A program made the translations under genes and the position numbers. From contig OX388345.1 of NCBI GenBank assembly GCA_947579665.1, forward strand, positions 34,935,849-34,999,848: a DNA stretch of 64,000 nucleotides, written 5' to 3'. The notes beneath the pieces were generated by a model. It saw nothing but the letters and a program-made list of their open reading frames with translations, was not told the origin of the DNA and did no database searches. The stretch's first letter is position 1. Every line of letters begins with the position of its first letter. The stretch comes from Sympetrum striolatum (lineage: Eukaryota > Arthropoda > Insecta > Odonata > Libellulidae). This document shows positions 33,220 to 46,480 of the stretch, piece by piece.

Positions 33220-36200
33220 TAACTTTTGCCGTCCCTTGACTTGGTACAAGAAGTGGCGTTCTGTTCAGCTACACTGTTTACTCAAGTTCGGATCTCAATT
33301 GGAGATTATCTTTCATTAAAACTTTAATTTTCCCCATAAAGCATTCAGTCTTTGTATTGTTATAGCATTTAAATACTTTTTTTTACGTCGCCACCTGTTC
33401 TCGTGACACTGCGGTAGTTTGTAATAATTATAATGATAAAAATAATAAATTGATTGACATGTTATCTTTAGTACGTTAACTTTTTGATATGGCTGTGAAA
33501 AAAAACTTTAAAAGTCATTATACTATATCAGAGTATGTTCCAAAAGATGAGCAGCTACAATAGTTTTTAATAATATGTAATGTAATAAACAAAAGTTTTC
33601 ACTTTTTGTTTGCCACAATTTGCTATATTCCGTTATCAGTTTAGTAACAATCGTATGAAAAATGACGTGAAATGAGCGATAAAATTGCGATGGACAGGTG
33701 TTTTAATAGAACGATCTCTGGTTAGTAGAAGATTCGCCTTACGATGAAAATATCACTCAAGTAGTGTCATTTTAAAATGTTGTATTTATCTCTTGGAAGG
33801 GATAAATGAAAAGTAGTTTTTTAAATCATTTTTTTTCTCGATCATGTTATGAGCGAAGACCTGTTCGTATCTCGAATTCACCACTATTAGCTACAATAAG
33901 CTTGAAAGCGGGAATGAAACTTCCTAGGGAAGGTGAGGAAGGATGGAGGAGTTAATAATTTCCCTTTGCTTTCATCTTTGGACTATGACTGAGAACGGCA
34001 TCCTAATTACTGCCTTGTGACCCTATAAATAACAATCTTCATAGCATTCACCGAGGTTTTGCCAGTATGAATGCAATTATTCATTCATTATATCCACATT
34101 CATACCTCAGTAACTTTTATAGCATCACAGCCACAAACATAAAGGAAAGTTTTAAATAAAGCTTGAAGTACTGAGGCTACTTTCACTTAGATAATAAGGT
34201 GAAGTACCTGATGCCAGTTAATAAATATTGATCATTTGGTATACAAGAAAGGGAATATATTATTTTACGTATAGAAATGCTAGTATATTAATAGCCAAAA
34301 AAACTACGAGATGTGCTGCTCGTACTGAGGTGCAGCAAAATTTAAATATAGACTTATTAAGACTAATCCTATTTTCATCCGTAGCTTTCGGGTTTCTCTA
34401 TCAACAACATACTATTTAAAGTTTGACTGAAATTCGGCTTAAAAATGTCCTGCTATTTAACTCATTAACAATTCTTTTATCGATTGTAATATCTTGTCGG
34501 AAAATTTGGAATGGATTCACCTGTTAATCTTTATGAAATATACTGCTATGAAATGTTTCCTCAAGGTTATTATTTTTCGCTCTTTGGATTTTATTTAAAA
34601 AATAGCCGTAGATAATTCTGTGAAAGTTACATGTTTTCGTGTAATTTAAAAGTTATTATCCATTTTCCAAAATTTCTGCAACATGCATCTCCGGGCTTGT
34701 CATTTGCATGAATGTAAAGCTCAACGTGTAGATTTTTTGAGGAACTGAATTAAAAATTTTCCTACCCCTATAGTTATCGCAAAGGCAATAACTTCTTCAT
34801 AGAATAATCAATGTATTTTGATAAAACCCGAAAAAGATAAGAATATTCTAAACATTCAAATGCTTCAAAATAAAAAAACATGCTATAAATCTCTTATGCT
34901 AAGCCAATATAATGGATAAAATTAATTTTTCTTTTAATGCAAAATCACGCGGACAAATGACGCGTAAATATTTGTAAACTGCATCAGAAATAAGTTAATA
35001 TGTGAACTGAAATTGTAAATATGAGGCCAAAATGTACATTTACCACAAGTTTGTAAAAATCACGGAAAACATTTCGGAAAATATATTTTATGAATAAAAT
35101 AATTTAATATTGGAGTATACAAGTATTGTTAAAATGGAGATGTATGGTGACAAAATCAAAGCAAACCTTGATGTAGTTGCAAGTGAAAATGGATACAGAA
35201 GATTGGGGGAAGCCGAGGGTGTCGCGAGGAGGCTTTTTAAAGGAGCCCAGAAGAGGCCTTAATGACCCCTGTTTCTTCCAGATGATCTTCGTTTCCCTAC
35301 TTCTCCCTCTCGTACTGTATCCATCTATGCTTCGTTTGTGCCCATTTTCCTCCGATCGATCGATTGTGCCTGTTCTTACGGATTGTCAGTTTGCGAAGCA
35401 CTCGCTAAAAATTGGAATTCCTTCTTTTGTATTCAACATGCATATCTATATGTTCATTCTATCGTGTGCATTGTGAAAAAGGCAGATGAAATATTTACAG
35501 CTTTTATTTCGTTCACAATGCATCTATTCTCAAGTTATTTTCTCATGAGTTCCAATATAGCTGCAAGAATTCCAATCCACGGGTATAGTTTTTTAGTAGT
35601 ATAGTACATGTGAAGGAGAAAAAATGGTAAGCTATTTTCAAGAAATATTCGGCATGTCTGCATAAACTTTCATCATTGAAGAAACGTAGTTCCGACGCAG
35701 TACCCTCTCTTAAAACGATATCTTATCAATTGAGTCTATTCTCGAGACTATGTATCGAATGTTTATAGTCAAATAGTTGAGTTATTCGGCACATGAGAGA
35801 AAGTTAATGAAAAGAACAATCATTCGAGTTGTAAGATAATTAATTAATATTTTGTACATGGGCTGAAAATTTCACAAGTTCATCAGAATTTATTTTCGGA
35901 ATGATTCCTTACTTAAATTTTTCAGATCCCTGAAAAATACTAGGATCAAAAAGGCCCAAAAAATATAATTTGTTGTTTTTTGTGCTAATATTAAAAATAA
36001 ATTTTTCTCAATATATTTATCAAAATTTCATAATCAAGATAAATTACTGTATTACGTGATCTAATATAAATTCTACGGAAACAACTACGCCACATTTTTA
36101 ATTTTTAGAAATGTGTCGTTTTCTTACAAAAATTGTAATGCGGTCTAATACTGACTTCATTCACATTAAACGCATTTCTAAACTATCCCAGTTTGACGAA

Positions 36201-38661
36201 TTTCATTCGTAAAATAATCTTTAGTCTGAATTAAATGATCATTTATTGCCTTAAAATAGCCTTCAAAAGCAAAAATCATTTCTTATACATATATTATATC
36301 GATTACTAACTTTGTTTTAGTGCATTAAGCTCAAGGACGAAACAGAAAGTTTAGCTACGTAGATTGTAATAAAAAGGCTCTCGAAAGTTTCTTCATTAGT
36401 TTTCTCTTCCCGTTTATCTTTTAATCCTAATTTCCACGTGCGAACTTCCTTTTCTCTCGTTGTGTTGTCTCTCGAGATAATTTCCTTAATAGGGACAGTA
36501 AAAAATTTCCGCTGTCCTTTCCGACGCTTTCGGGGTTATTACTGCGACCCTTACGACGGGATCGCCCCGCCCCCTGCTGCGAAGTCATATCCTGACCCTT
36601 TTCTACATTGGCCAAATCAAAGCGGAACGACCTGTTGCTAGCACAGCCTCGGCGAAGTCTATCTTAAGAGAGGCAGGGAAATTGGGTGGAGGGGATGAAA
36701 GAGAGGTTAACAAGAACTCACCCTGACTTCATGGTGCTCCAGTACAAAATTTAAACGTTACAACTACAGTTGTAAAAGTTTTAGTCACGCTAATGCTATT
36801 TATGGGCATTGTGATATTCTTCATCTTTTATTTAGTTGATTGCATGTTACGGAAATCATATAAAGCGTAAAATTTAGCTGTAGATGAAGTTCAATTATAA
36901 ATCTGAAAGATTGAATGTTTAAGTTTGATTTAATAGAATCTCTAATTTTTCATACTAGTGAGTATTATAGATTACGAGTATAAATGGGTTTTTTCGGTAT
37001 AAAAGAGTTTTGTAAAAGTTCGCCTTTGTCTTTAAAATAAAACTCCTTGTCATATCGTTATCTTTGTGATAATATCACTAAACTTAAAATTCGTTATGAA
37101 TGTAGAACAACCATATTTATGATCTTTATCGAACTGTGTACTTATTTCTTGGCAGGGGTGGATCTAGAAACTTGATAAATGGAAGGAGGTTGAATTTAAC
37201 AAAGAGGATGGTGGAGTATGGCAACCAAGGGACGGTTTTCTTATGAAATAATCTCGGAATACTTCAAAAATGCTATTTTTTCGTGGTAATTCCGGTAGGT
37301 GTATATTGTTCGTTGAAAAACTTCACATTCAAATCCTAAATAATTTGTCTATGTTATATAGAAATTACCTTACAGAAACGATAATATCATAATCATGCAA
37401 TTGATTATTATAATACGGAAATTCTAATTTATAGGCATCAGGGGTTGTCCGAAATATCATCAAAAGCATATTTAACCATAAGTCAGTCTTCACTATGTGC
37501 GCAATAAAATTAAACCTATAAATTCTAAATGAATTCATGGAACATCGCCAAATTCTATCTATATGAATTTCGTTGTGAATTTAGTCTTTGCCTATTATTC
37601 TATATTAATTATCATTAATGCTAAATGTTCTTGTAAAAAGAATATATTTATTGAATCAGAATATTATAATACAGAAAAGTGTTAGCCGTTCGCATATTAT
37701 TTTTGGTAAAAATTAATTGAATAACTAATTTTGGTAGTCCGTTAACAAATAATTTTTAAAGTGACATATTTCTTACAACCTTAAATAGTGTAAAATGTTA
37801 GCATTGCACTTCATAATGAATCATGCATTACATTCTCAATTACATGTAACGATAAGGTACATGGCGAAATGTCAAACAATAGTGCATAATATCCCCTCCT
37901 TTTAAATACAGGTTTTGATTTTGAATAGTACCTAATATTGGCTAATGTTACCGAAAAGAATCTCATTTTCAACTCCAATCATCAGAAATAAATAAAGATT
38001 CATAAAAGAGTGATAGAGTGATGAAACATCTCCACCATTACTCATGGATACTTTGAAATTAAACGTAATTTTTGCGATGTGCTTTGCTGAAAATGGAACG
38101 CTGCAAAGTCGACGTCGGAAAAATGAGGCTATAAAAGAGACTGCAGAGTTGCACTAAAAATAATCACCCTCGCAAAGATCGATTGCTTACGCCAGGAGAA
38201 AAAATAGGGAGAAAAACGAAAGGTGCCCCAAATATGAGACACGTTTTCAGAACGAGAATAATGCGTAGGGCATCGGGAAATAAAACTCCGAGTAAGGTGT
38301 GAATCCTTCCCATTACATCTCCGAGCAGCGCATCTTCTCGGTTTCTCGAACCAAACATCATGCGGATGCTCTTTCTCCGCTCACCTGATTGTACCAATAA
38401 GGCACATCTTTCTTCATCTCCGGCCCTTAGACTTATCTCTCTTTCCTTTTGCCCCCTTAACGGTCCGTCTCTATGTTTCTTGGTTTCCCAAGGTCGTTTT
38501 TCTCGATCCGTCTCGCAAGAAGTGCACATTTGTCTTATTTGAATTATACTGCCACTTATATGCCCTTTATCTTTTCGGTAGTACGTTACAGCGGGAGATT
38601 TATGTTAAGTATTCAGTATAATTTACTACTGTAGATGCTCGAGCATACAATAACGTACTTA
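33220..38661. other. Intronic sequence, no gene recognised
   Basis: Mostly AT-rich. GC-richer islands at about 35180-35480, 36410-36660 and 38160-38560; the 121-codon minus-strand frame at 38164-38529 resembles no family. Nothing else supported. Confidence 0.5.
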
Positions 38662-39105
38662 CAAGGGAAACCCACGGTCTGGGAAATGAAGTTCGGGATG
38701 AGGCTTTGCGTGGTAATAGCAGGGCCCGAAACTCATACTGTGCTAAAGCCATAGGACCCCATAGGGCCCCAGTCCCGAGAAAAAGGGCCTCAAAGTTTTT
38801 GCAACAGTATATATACTTAAAAGTTTAATGTAAATAATAAAAATAAAAATTTGGTCTATCATAGGTTTGAACACGGAGAATACGCATTACTAGTTAGGAT
38901 TGCTACCGCATAGACTACCGTGCCAGTTAAACCTTACATTAAACTTTTAAGTATATATATTGTTGCAAAAACTTTGAGGCCCCTTTTCTCGGGATTGGGG
39001 CCCTATGGGGTCCTATGGCTTTAGCATAGTATGAGTTTCCGGCCCTGCTATTACCACGGAAAGCCTCATCCCGAACTTCATTTCACAGACCGTGGGTTCC
39101 CCTTG
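38662..39105. mobile_element. Foldback MITE, PIF/Harbinger-like (TTA duplication)
   Basis: Inverted arms of about 172 bp (38662-38833 and 38934-39105) start caagggaaacccacggtctg and are mostly identical apart from scattered mismatches. The 100-bp centre is unique. TTA occurs directly outside both ends (38659-38661, 39106-39108), matching the 3-bp duplication of PIF/Harbinger elements. No open frame. The assignment rests only on duplication length and structure. Confidence 0.8.
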
Positions 39106-41162
39106 TTAGAGACCGTCATAAGACACTGGGACTTAAAACTGAATTGTTTAAACCATAGTGATTGAATATTGATATTTTTTTTTAGCATATTGCACTTGAT
39201 TGTGAGAATTTTAAAACTTATTTCGCTCTTTTTGTGTTTTGTGTCGTCCTTTTTACTATATCATATGTAATTGGGGTAACCTGTATGCGCTGAATCAATT
39301 ATTATTTTTATGTTACTAAATACGGATGATTAGCAAATAAATATTAGAGATTAATAAACTCTCCAAAAACCAACTCTGTTATCGTTCCGTACCGCGTTGC
39401 AACAGATTCTGGAAACAACGAATTACTTACCCTCTAAGAAATATCCTTCTATTTTCTCCTATCCCTATAGCATGGCTATTGAAATGTATGTACTCTGGAT
39501 GATTCTTAGAAGGTCAATAATCCGGAGATTTCTGGAATCGGTTTCAACGTGATGCAGAGCACTATCAAAGCTGTCACTGTCATTTGCATATTTTTAAACC
39601 TCTGCGTATAATTCGTTAACAGCCGTATTCCAATTTCTTTCCCTATAGTGATAGGTAATTGAGTGCCTGTCTTACTACGTTAGTTAGATACAAAATAAAT
39701 CAAAATTTAAGTAACTTAACCTTCTTCAACACTAATTTAATGAATTATTTATTTAGAATTTTAGCTGTAAATACTGCAGAACGAAAATATAATTCTAAAC
39801 ATTATGATCTTGAAAAGCATTCAGTAATTTTTTGGAGCAATCAATAAGATATAATTTAAAATTATTGCTTACCATACTAATGAATAATATCAACATTTTA
39901 TAAAGTTGCTAAATCGTTATCATATGACGTTTTCTTTATTGCACTTAACGTCCCGAATTTTCTTTGAGTCAGCGGTTTGACATGTATTTCAAATTGAAAT
40001 ATTGCCTTACGCGGTGCATTACAGAGAGGCATGCAGCTGTGGAAGTTAGAAAAAGTCTGCTGATAATGAAAATGCTCTGTAAAAAGAAGTAAAATAGTCT
40101 TCTTGTCCTTCGTATCTCATTTTAACTGATTTCATCATTAAATATAGTTTTCCTATCTGTAGGTTTCACAGGTTTATCGCACCTACCTTCTTGAGGGTGT
40201 TTTCTAGTAATAGAAATTTTCTCTTAAGCTCTTAGCTTAGATTTTTCAATCCACAAGGTATGTAGTTTTATTTTGTTTACTTTTCCAATCAATCTTCCTC
40301 TTTCGTATCTAACATGAAAATGGATTAGATGTAAGAATAAACTTTTTAGTATCAAACTCACCCTAAATAAAGTCCTTTTATTATTATCACTAAAAATAGG
40401 CAGTGTAATCGCAACTCTGTCCGCTCCACTCCGTTGCATCTACACAAATGAGCTACTTATAATCCTTGAAAAAGTCTGGAACATAATAGGAGTCTTCTAA
40501 GATGGCATACATAACAAGAAATAAGGTCTAATAGTTTCCAATAGATGAAAATTGGAATCTCTTTTTAAGTCTTAGAATTTATCATTATCTATGGGGCACT
40601 CACGAAAATTGCCGTGTCGAAACCATTCTTTCGTTCCCGTAATCACCCGTTCTCGTTACCCTTTCATGCACTATTCTTAATATCAAATTCTTGCCTACCA
40701 ATCTGCATCCCTCCACGTCCTTATCGATGGGAAACAGAAGGGATTTCGGTCGCGCGGGAAAAAATTTTCCTCGAAAAAAAAATAAGATGCGGATTTGCGC
40801 AACGAAGCATCTCGGACGGTCATTCTTCCGCCTCGTTTGCCGGATAAGAGGGTTCCTCCACCGACGGCTACTTCTCTCCGAACAACTTCTATCTTCTTTA
40901 AAGTTGCTCTTCTATAGATCTCTCGATCCTTCCGTTGCTTTCTCCTGCTTCATAAGTTTGAAATTTTGCGAAATGTTGAAAATAACTATGCAAATCCAGT
41001 ATCATAATCCTATTGGCTGCTCCTTCAAGCGTTTCTTGATGATTGGAATATTTATGTTTGTTCACGTGATACAAAGTAAAGTACATTTTACAACACGCTA
41101 TAATGATCTACTACAAATATTTGTTATTAACGTAATACAAAGTAAAACGCATCTTACAACTT
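39106..41162. other. Intronic sequence, no gene recognised
   Basis: AT-rich apart from a GC-richer island at about 40590-40920. A 165-codon open frame at 40691-41188 runs from that island into AT-rich repeats (gatacaaagtaaagtacatt repeated as aatacaaagtaaaacgcatc) and has no recognisable domain. Confidence 0.5.
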
Positions 41163-41410
41163 ACATTGAAGGTGTATGGATTGAATAAGTGATGTGTTTT
41201 TGATAATGTTTTTATTTTGCCACTGATTATGTTTCAGTTTTTGATGATATTTTAGTATCTTATGATGTATTTCATTTTATTATTTCCCTCTTTCTTTTGT
41301 AATGTATGTATATCCATTACTTGTATTTATGAACGTCTTTCTATGATACCAAACTCTGCCACCAGGTGTATACTTATCTGCAGATTTAACGTAATAATAA
41401 TAACATATAA
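41163..41410 (+). repeat. Interspersed repeat family C, copy 1
   Basis: attgaaggtgta, gaataagtgatgtgtttttg, atgtatatccattact, ccaggtgtatac-tatctgca and aatttaacgtaataataa-type words occur in the same order on the minus strand at 52670-52850. Noncoding, unclassified. Confidence 0.65.
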
Positions 41411-42298
41411 GTAACTGAGGTATGAGTGATGTTGAATGAAAAACATTCATTTGACCACTTCCTATTCAATGTAATGGAAATATTAATCCAATTATAAATA
41501 AAATAAAAATGTTTAATTTCTACAAGATTTAAATTAAGACGACTGGTTACAGCAAGTACTCCATAACCGCTGCCAGCTGGCCTGAAGGTCTAATCGCAGC
41601 GTAACTTGAATATATAAATAAAAATTAATGAATTTCTGAATTACAGAAATAATAATAAAGTTTAAAAATATACAATGAAACAAACTAAGGCCAGTCTATT
41701 CAAAAATTCTTTTTTTGCAAGCTATGAATAGCAGTAGCAGATTAGGAATATATTTTGAAATATAAAGGCCAGAATAACGTGGTAGAGATGTATATATGGA
41801 CTTAAATGTTGATCATTTCCATTGATTGACTTAATTTGCTTCTGCTCTATGAAGCAATGTAAATGTGTAAACATTTTCCTCTGATACTGTCTGCTGTAGA
41901 TTAAAAACTACATTAATTATCTGACAACTTGAAACATTGCGAATAAAATCTCATCAATAGATGACAGATAGAACGATTCCGTAATCACCTACCATCATTC
42001 AATTTCCTTCACCAATAACCTAAAGCATCGTAAGGCAATGGTTGCTTGGATATGAAACCTCGTTATACATCGTCACGTCGCTACGCATCGTTAACTCACT
42101 CTGATCTCCGACACAATACCGTGAAATCACATCACAAAGCTCGTCTCAAATGACTCGGCGTTCTTCACTCCACTTTCGACCCTATTTTTCCATTGTTTAC
42201 ATTTGAATTTCCGTAGATTACCATAGTATCGGTTATGAGGAATTAGGTCGATATTTTCTTTAAAGGCCTTGGAAACCTCTTACTTGTACAAGTTAATA

Positions 42299-42356
42299 AT
42301 AATTCCTGATGATATTCTAATAAAAGAAGAAAAATAACCGAAACTAGTGAAATTGA
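42299..42356 (+). ncRNA. Hammerhead-like motif (decayed)
   Basis: Core CTGATGA (42306-42312), GAAA and palindromic ACTAGT near 42340-42348. The position expected to be H (not G) after the palindrome is G, and stem II is not evident. AATT/AATT could form a short stem I. Probably inactive. Confidence 0.3.
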
Positions 42357-42644
42357 GTGCTTGCAAAAATAGTTTAGATTGCTATCCATTACCCTACCAA
42401 TAGCTTCATTCCACCATAATTATTGACATATAGTTTCCTATTTACAGTATCAGTGCTCGTTTAATTTTAATTTTCCTTAAATATAAATTTAGTAGTGCTT
42501 GTTTCTCTCACATTTTATCTCTTTAGTTTCTCCTTCAGGAATTAGTCATAAATTATTTTGTCAATTTTATGTTCATCCCTTTACAATACCACCATTACTT
42601 AAAGAAATCAACTCGAGTGTTACTTGGTGGAACTTCATTTTAAA

Positions 42645-43700
42645 AAACACCAAAAATAAAAACACAAACACGCTTAACGAATTCCACAAAATTTTTAATA
42701 TAACAGTTTACCGGTTTCGGTGTCACAGCACCATCCTCAGAACAGAAGTTATTTCAAAGAGGAAGAATATATGTACGAGAATCAAAGGAAGGGGAGGGTA
42801 AGAGGAGGGTTAAAAAGAATACATTGTTGCATCACAAGGGGGAGGGCGAATGGTGGAAAAGAGTCTTGAAGAATGGGGACTGGCTGTTAGAAAACAAAAA
42901 CTCGTTAGCTAAGGGAATGGAATAAAACTCGTGAAGGCGTATGTAAAACTCTTCTAACCGGTCTAATTTGGTACCTTTTCGTCCATGGTTTAAAATACGG
43001 GGGGAGAAGTTGGAAAAATGATCGTTGTTAATCAGATGATCGGCGAAATGTGATAAATTAGAAAGATTCTTAAAAGATCTTTTGTGCTCATCCACCCTTA
43101 TTCTAACATTGCGGGCCGTACGACCAACGTAAACAGTGTCACAATTGTTGCAGGCAAGTCTATATATTCCTGATCCGGTCTGGGGATCAAAACGGTCTTC
43201 GGTGTTGCAAAGTAATGACCCGAGGTTCTGACCGTTATAAAAAGCAGGACTTTTCTTGTCTGTGGCAATAGTTTTGGCTAGTTTATAAATACAGTCATCG
43301 AAAAAATGAATGGACAACCAACTGATCTAGTCTTCGGTTGAATTAGGTGGTGGGTTGAAAATATTTCTTAAGGCTAGAATTCGTTGCTTCCTTTTTAATA
43401 ATTTCATAATGAGGTCAGGAGAGTATCCATTCACGGAAGCAAGATAACGGATAATATTAAATTCTTTATGGAAATTCTCATTTGATAACAGAATATGCAG
43501 AAGTCAGTGAATTAAGGAGTGAAAGATGGCTAATTTATGAGAATAAGGATGATTGGAGGAAGTGTGAATGGTATGATCCGTATAAGTGGGCTTTCTAAAA
43601 ATGGAAAATGACAAAGCGGAATCAGAAATTGAAATTGTGACATCTAAGAAATTAATGGAATGATTCATTTCTACCACTTCTTCTACCACCACTACTTCTT
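42645..43700 (-). mobile_element. Penelope-like element, 5'-truncated
   Basis: On the minus strand a single reading frame, interrupted by two stop codons, covers the C-terminal part of a Penelope-type reverse transcriptase (INFLDVTISI ... FRKPTYTD) and a GIY-YIG nuclease. The 3' region (42645-42831) carries a hammerhead-like motif, as known for Penelope-like elements. Upstream of about 43700 no further RT sequence is recognised, so the copy is truncated. It lies antisense in a SerT intron. Confidence 0.8.
42700..42752 (-). ncRNA. Hammerhead ribozyme-like motif of Penelope element
   Basis: Minus-strand order: ATAAC, 4-nt loop TTCT, GTT, core CTGAGGA, an extra T, stem II GGTG/CACC with loop CTGTGA, GAAA whose last A begins the palindrome ACCGGT (stem III), A at position 17, AAC, T, GTTAT. 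Stem I forms as GTT/AAC plus ATAAC/GTTAT with an internal loop between, the layout of a natural type I hammerhead. A six-base palindromic stem III matches the minimal Penelope-associated hammerheads that act as dimers. The extra T before stem II is non-canonical. Confidence 0.6.
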
Positions 43701-43767
43701 TGCCTATAGCACTCTTTTCATTGTTGACCGTGTTCCAATAAAGTTTAACATTAAACGAACAGTACAA
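42832..43767 (-). pseudogene. Penelope RT C-terminus and GIY-YIG endonuclease, two in-frame stops
   Basis: The nuclease has GIYRLACNNCDTVYVGRTAR followed by NVRIRVDEHKR, i.e. the GIY, YVG, Arg and Glu-His positions of the family. Upstream in the same frame lie RYLASVNGYSPDLIMKLLKR and the RT tail. TGA at 43504-43506 and TAG at 43327-43329 break the frame, without a frameshift. The first about 25 residues from 43767 do not look like Penelope and probably belong to flanking DNA. Confidence 0.8.
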
Positions 43768-43799
43768 TTTTAAATTAAATTTTCTTTGATTTGTAGGCC

Positions 43800-46480
43800 G
43801 TAAATTTTCACAATTAAAAGTTTAGTTGGGTGGTTTGGTTTATATGTATTTGAGTCTTGACACGAATCAGGCTAAAATACTAGATATTCCCTTTGCGGAA
43901 TAGGTCATATTTATTTTTACTTTGTTTTCGAAAAAAGAATTTTCTTTGAGTTAATGTCCCCACCTCCATATATGATTTTTGGTATGTTTCAAGGTGATTT
44001 CTTTACAAACTAGTGAACGAGGCTCCCCGCTAAAAAATATTGTCAAGCCTCATTGTAGGATCATCTAAAATGTAGTCCTCATTATCATTCTCTCTACTGC
44101 TGTTCCAGATTTCGTCTTAATCTTCTATAGCACCATTTCCGGATTTGTTTATCGAGTTAGGGATCTGCGACGTTCCTTGAGGACGTCCGATGTTTATGAG
44201 TCACAGGCAATCGGCGAATCATTCACGGTTTAAGGACGACACTGCGTCCGAGGATTGATGAGCCTCTCAGAGCAGAACAAGAGTGCACCAACAAACATTC
44301 AATGACCTCGCTAAGCTCTGCTTTTACTGCTATTTCATGGTCTCGGATTATCACTAACGATAGAATGAGAGGGAGTTCTCTGCCTTCAATCTGACCAATA
44401 CTAAGTCGATTGATGGGACAACATCCTTTTCATTTTGCGTCTTAGAAATATAGTATCATCAAGCTCTTCAAGAAAACTTTGAGATTGAACTGAACTTTTA
44501 GTTAAACCCTTTTAGACCCTACTTGCAATATATTGGAAACCATTTTCAGTGCTAATTATATTATATATTATATCTATATAGTATATCTTATGATAAGATT
44601 TTATTGCTTTTTGAATAACTGAAACATTAACTAAATTCAAAAAGAATTTGTTTCTCATAGAAAAAATTCAGGTAAAACGGAAATAGCGTTGAAAATGAAA
44701 AAGTAGAAAATAAATCTTGAAACTATTTAATACGATACTGCTGGTGTACCAAATTCAGGCGACGACGCGACGTTATCAATCCAACTTTATCGTACCTCGT
44801 ATTTTTTCTCAGATCTCACCAATGAACTCTTATCCTTGAATACATATTTCAAAACAGACGCATCATGCATCATTGAATGCATTCTTAAAAATTGCTCACT
44901 TTATAGATTGTGCCTGTCTCTGAACAAAATAAAATAATACTGTTTTACATAAGATTGCATGTTGCAGTTTACATTACACACTTTAATAATAATCAAGCAA
45001 TAGTAGTGACCAATAACAATAGGAACTCATCATCTTATATACATTTTGTAAAAATAAATTGGATAACCCTTCTCCATCAATTCATATGTCATAAAACAGC
45101 AGTCAAGTGTAAGAATCAGTCATTAATTGATGGCATGTGGAGCTATGTACTGCTGTAAATCCATGTTAAAATTATGCTTCACAAGGAATATAGTTAGGAT
45201 TAATTCAACACCAGTCGCGTTTGCGAGTAAATTATTTTTATCAGTGGTAAATCGTTGTTGGAATCGCTGAATAGAAAGTATGTTAAGAATTTCGAAATCG
45301 ATGCATTTTAGACTAATTCTATTTCCCGAAGGTTAATGAGACGCATGGGTTTCTGTGAAGCACGAAATGTTATAATATCGAAGCGATGTATGCACGACCA
45401 TACGTGCACTTCATATTACAAGATTTGATTACGTAATTGTATAGAAATTACACGCAATATCCTTTTAGAAGGTGATCTTACATACTTTTAGTGTCATAGT
45501 ATTGTAAGAATAAAATTGTAGGTACTCTCTTTTCTTTTCAAAAAATAAAAATAATAATAATCAACAGATAATAATAAATAATATATAATTATTGAAAATA
45601 ATAATAAGAAAATAATTAAATATTAATTAAATGATAAAATATTATGATGAAAATAGTACTTGCGATTTTATCCTACAATCCTTTGATATGGATTTCCGCT
45701 TAGCCCGTCGCAATCGATTTTATTTTTATTGTTGGTGTAATTGTTGGTCGTAAATGTAAAATATATTAAATCAAAATAAGCATAAAATCGAATAATTGTG
45801 CGAGATATAGCTTGAGATGCAAAAGGAAAATTTCGTGAGAAAGTGGATTGTAAAAGTGAAATTTTGGGAGAAAGTTGATTCCCAAATGTGAATTGAATCG
45901 GAGACCGACTATATTTCGAGAGGAAAATAATTGTAATTCGGTGAAACGTAGCAACACATGCGCACTTTCATTTGTTATTTCATGAAAGAATTCCGAATAA
46001 CTTCCCGGGAAAACATCCCGGGAAGCTAAAATATCTTGGATAAAGAATGATCGAATTACGAAGAGGAAACAACTTAAAATTATGTCCGCATCTCCTTTCC
46101 CCGGCATTATTCGATTGGAAGGAAATGTCTGCAAAAAGCCTCGCAGAAGTCCCTTTCGTCGGAGTTCAATAACTCTCTTTCATCCGCTGCTCCTCTCCGG
46201 TAAAACGCGTTTAATTGGCGCAGCTTCTTCTCCGCCGCTTCCAAACCCAATTTCCTTCGGAGAATGCCCCGAGATTAGATTGCTTATATGGAGGAGTTTG
46301 CCATTCAAGTTTCAAGGAAGGAACAGTAACATGTGCTGAAGTAGGTGAAATTTTTGCAAGTAAAGCGGGATCAGTAAATTCGATAATAGACTTGGAAAAA
46401 ACATATTCTCATCCATTACTCTAAAATTTACAAATTCTATATAGCACCTGTTCCTGCAGCCATGTTTTCATAAATGTAAT
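43800..46480. other. Intronic sequence, no gene recognised
   Basis: Contains A/T simple repeats at about 44560-44600 and an aataataat-rich tract at 45543-45650, a perfect 10-bp hairpin cttcccggga/tcccgggaag at 46001-46025, and a GC-richer island at about 46080-46320. Open frames in this stretch look accidental. Confidence 0.5.
46001..46025. repeat. Perfect 10-bp hairpin
   Basis: cttcccggga, loop aaaca, tcccgggaag. Unusually GC-rich for its surroundings. No poly-T run follows and no role can be assigned. Confidence 0.5.

Noticed and set aside
38164..38529. 121-codon Arg/Glu-rich minus-strand frame
   Set aside because: Antisense of a pyrimidine-rich island, which automatically yields Arg/Glu/Lys codons.
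40691..41188. 165-codon open frame, longest non-transposon frame in the window
   Set aside because: It crosses from a GC-richer island into AT-rich direct repeats, composition changes midway, and no domain or splice context is recognisable.
45766..46134. 122-codon minus-strand frame
   Set aside because: Hydrophobic, AT-driven codons with no recognised family and no conserved start context.
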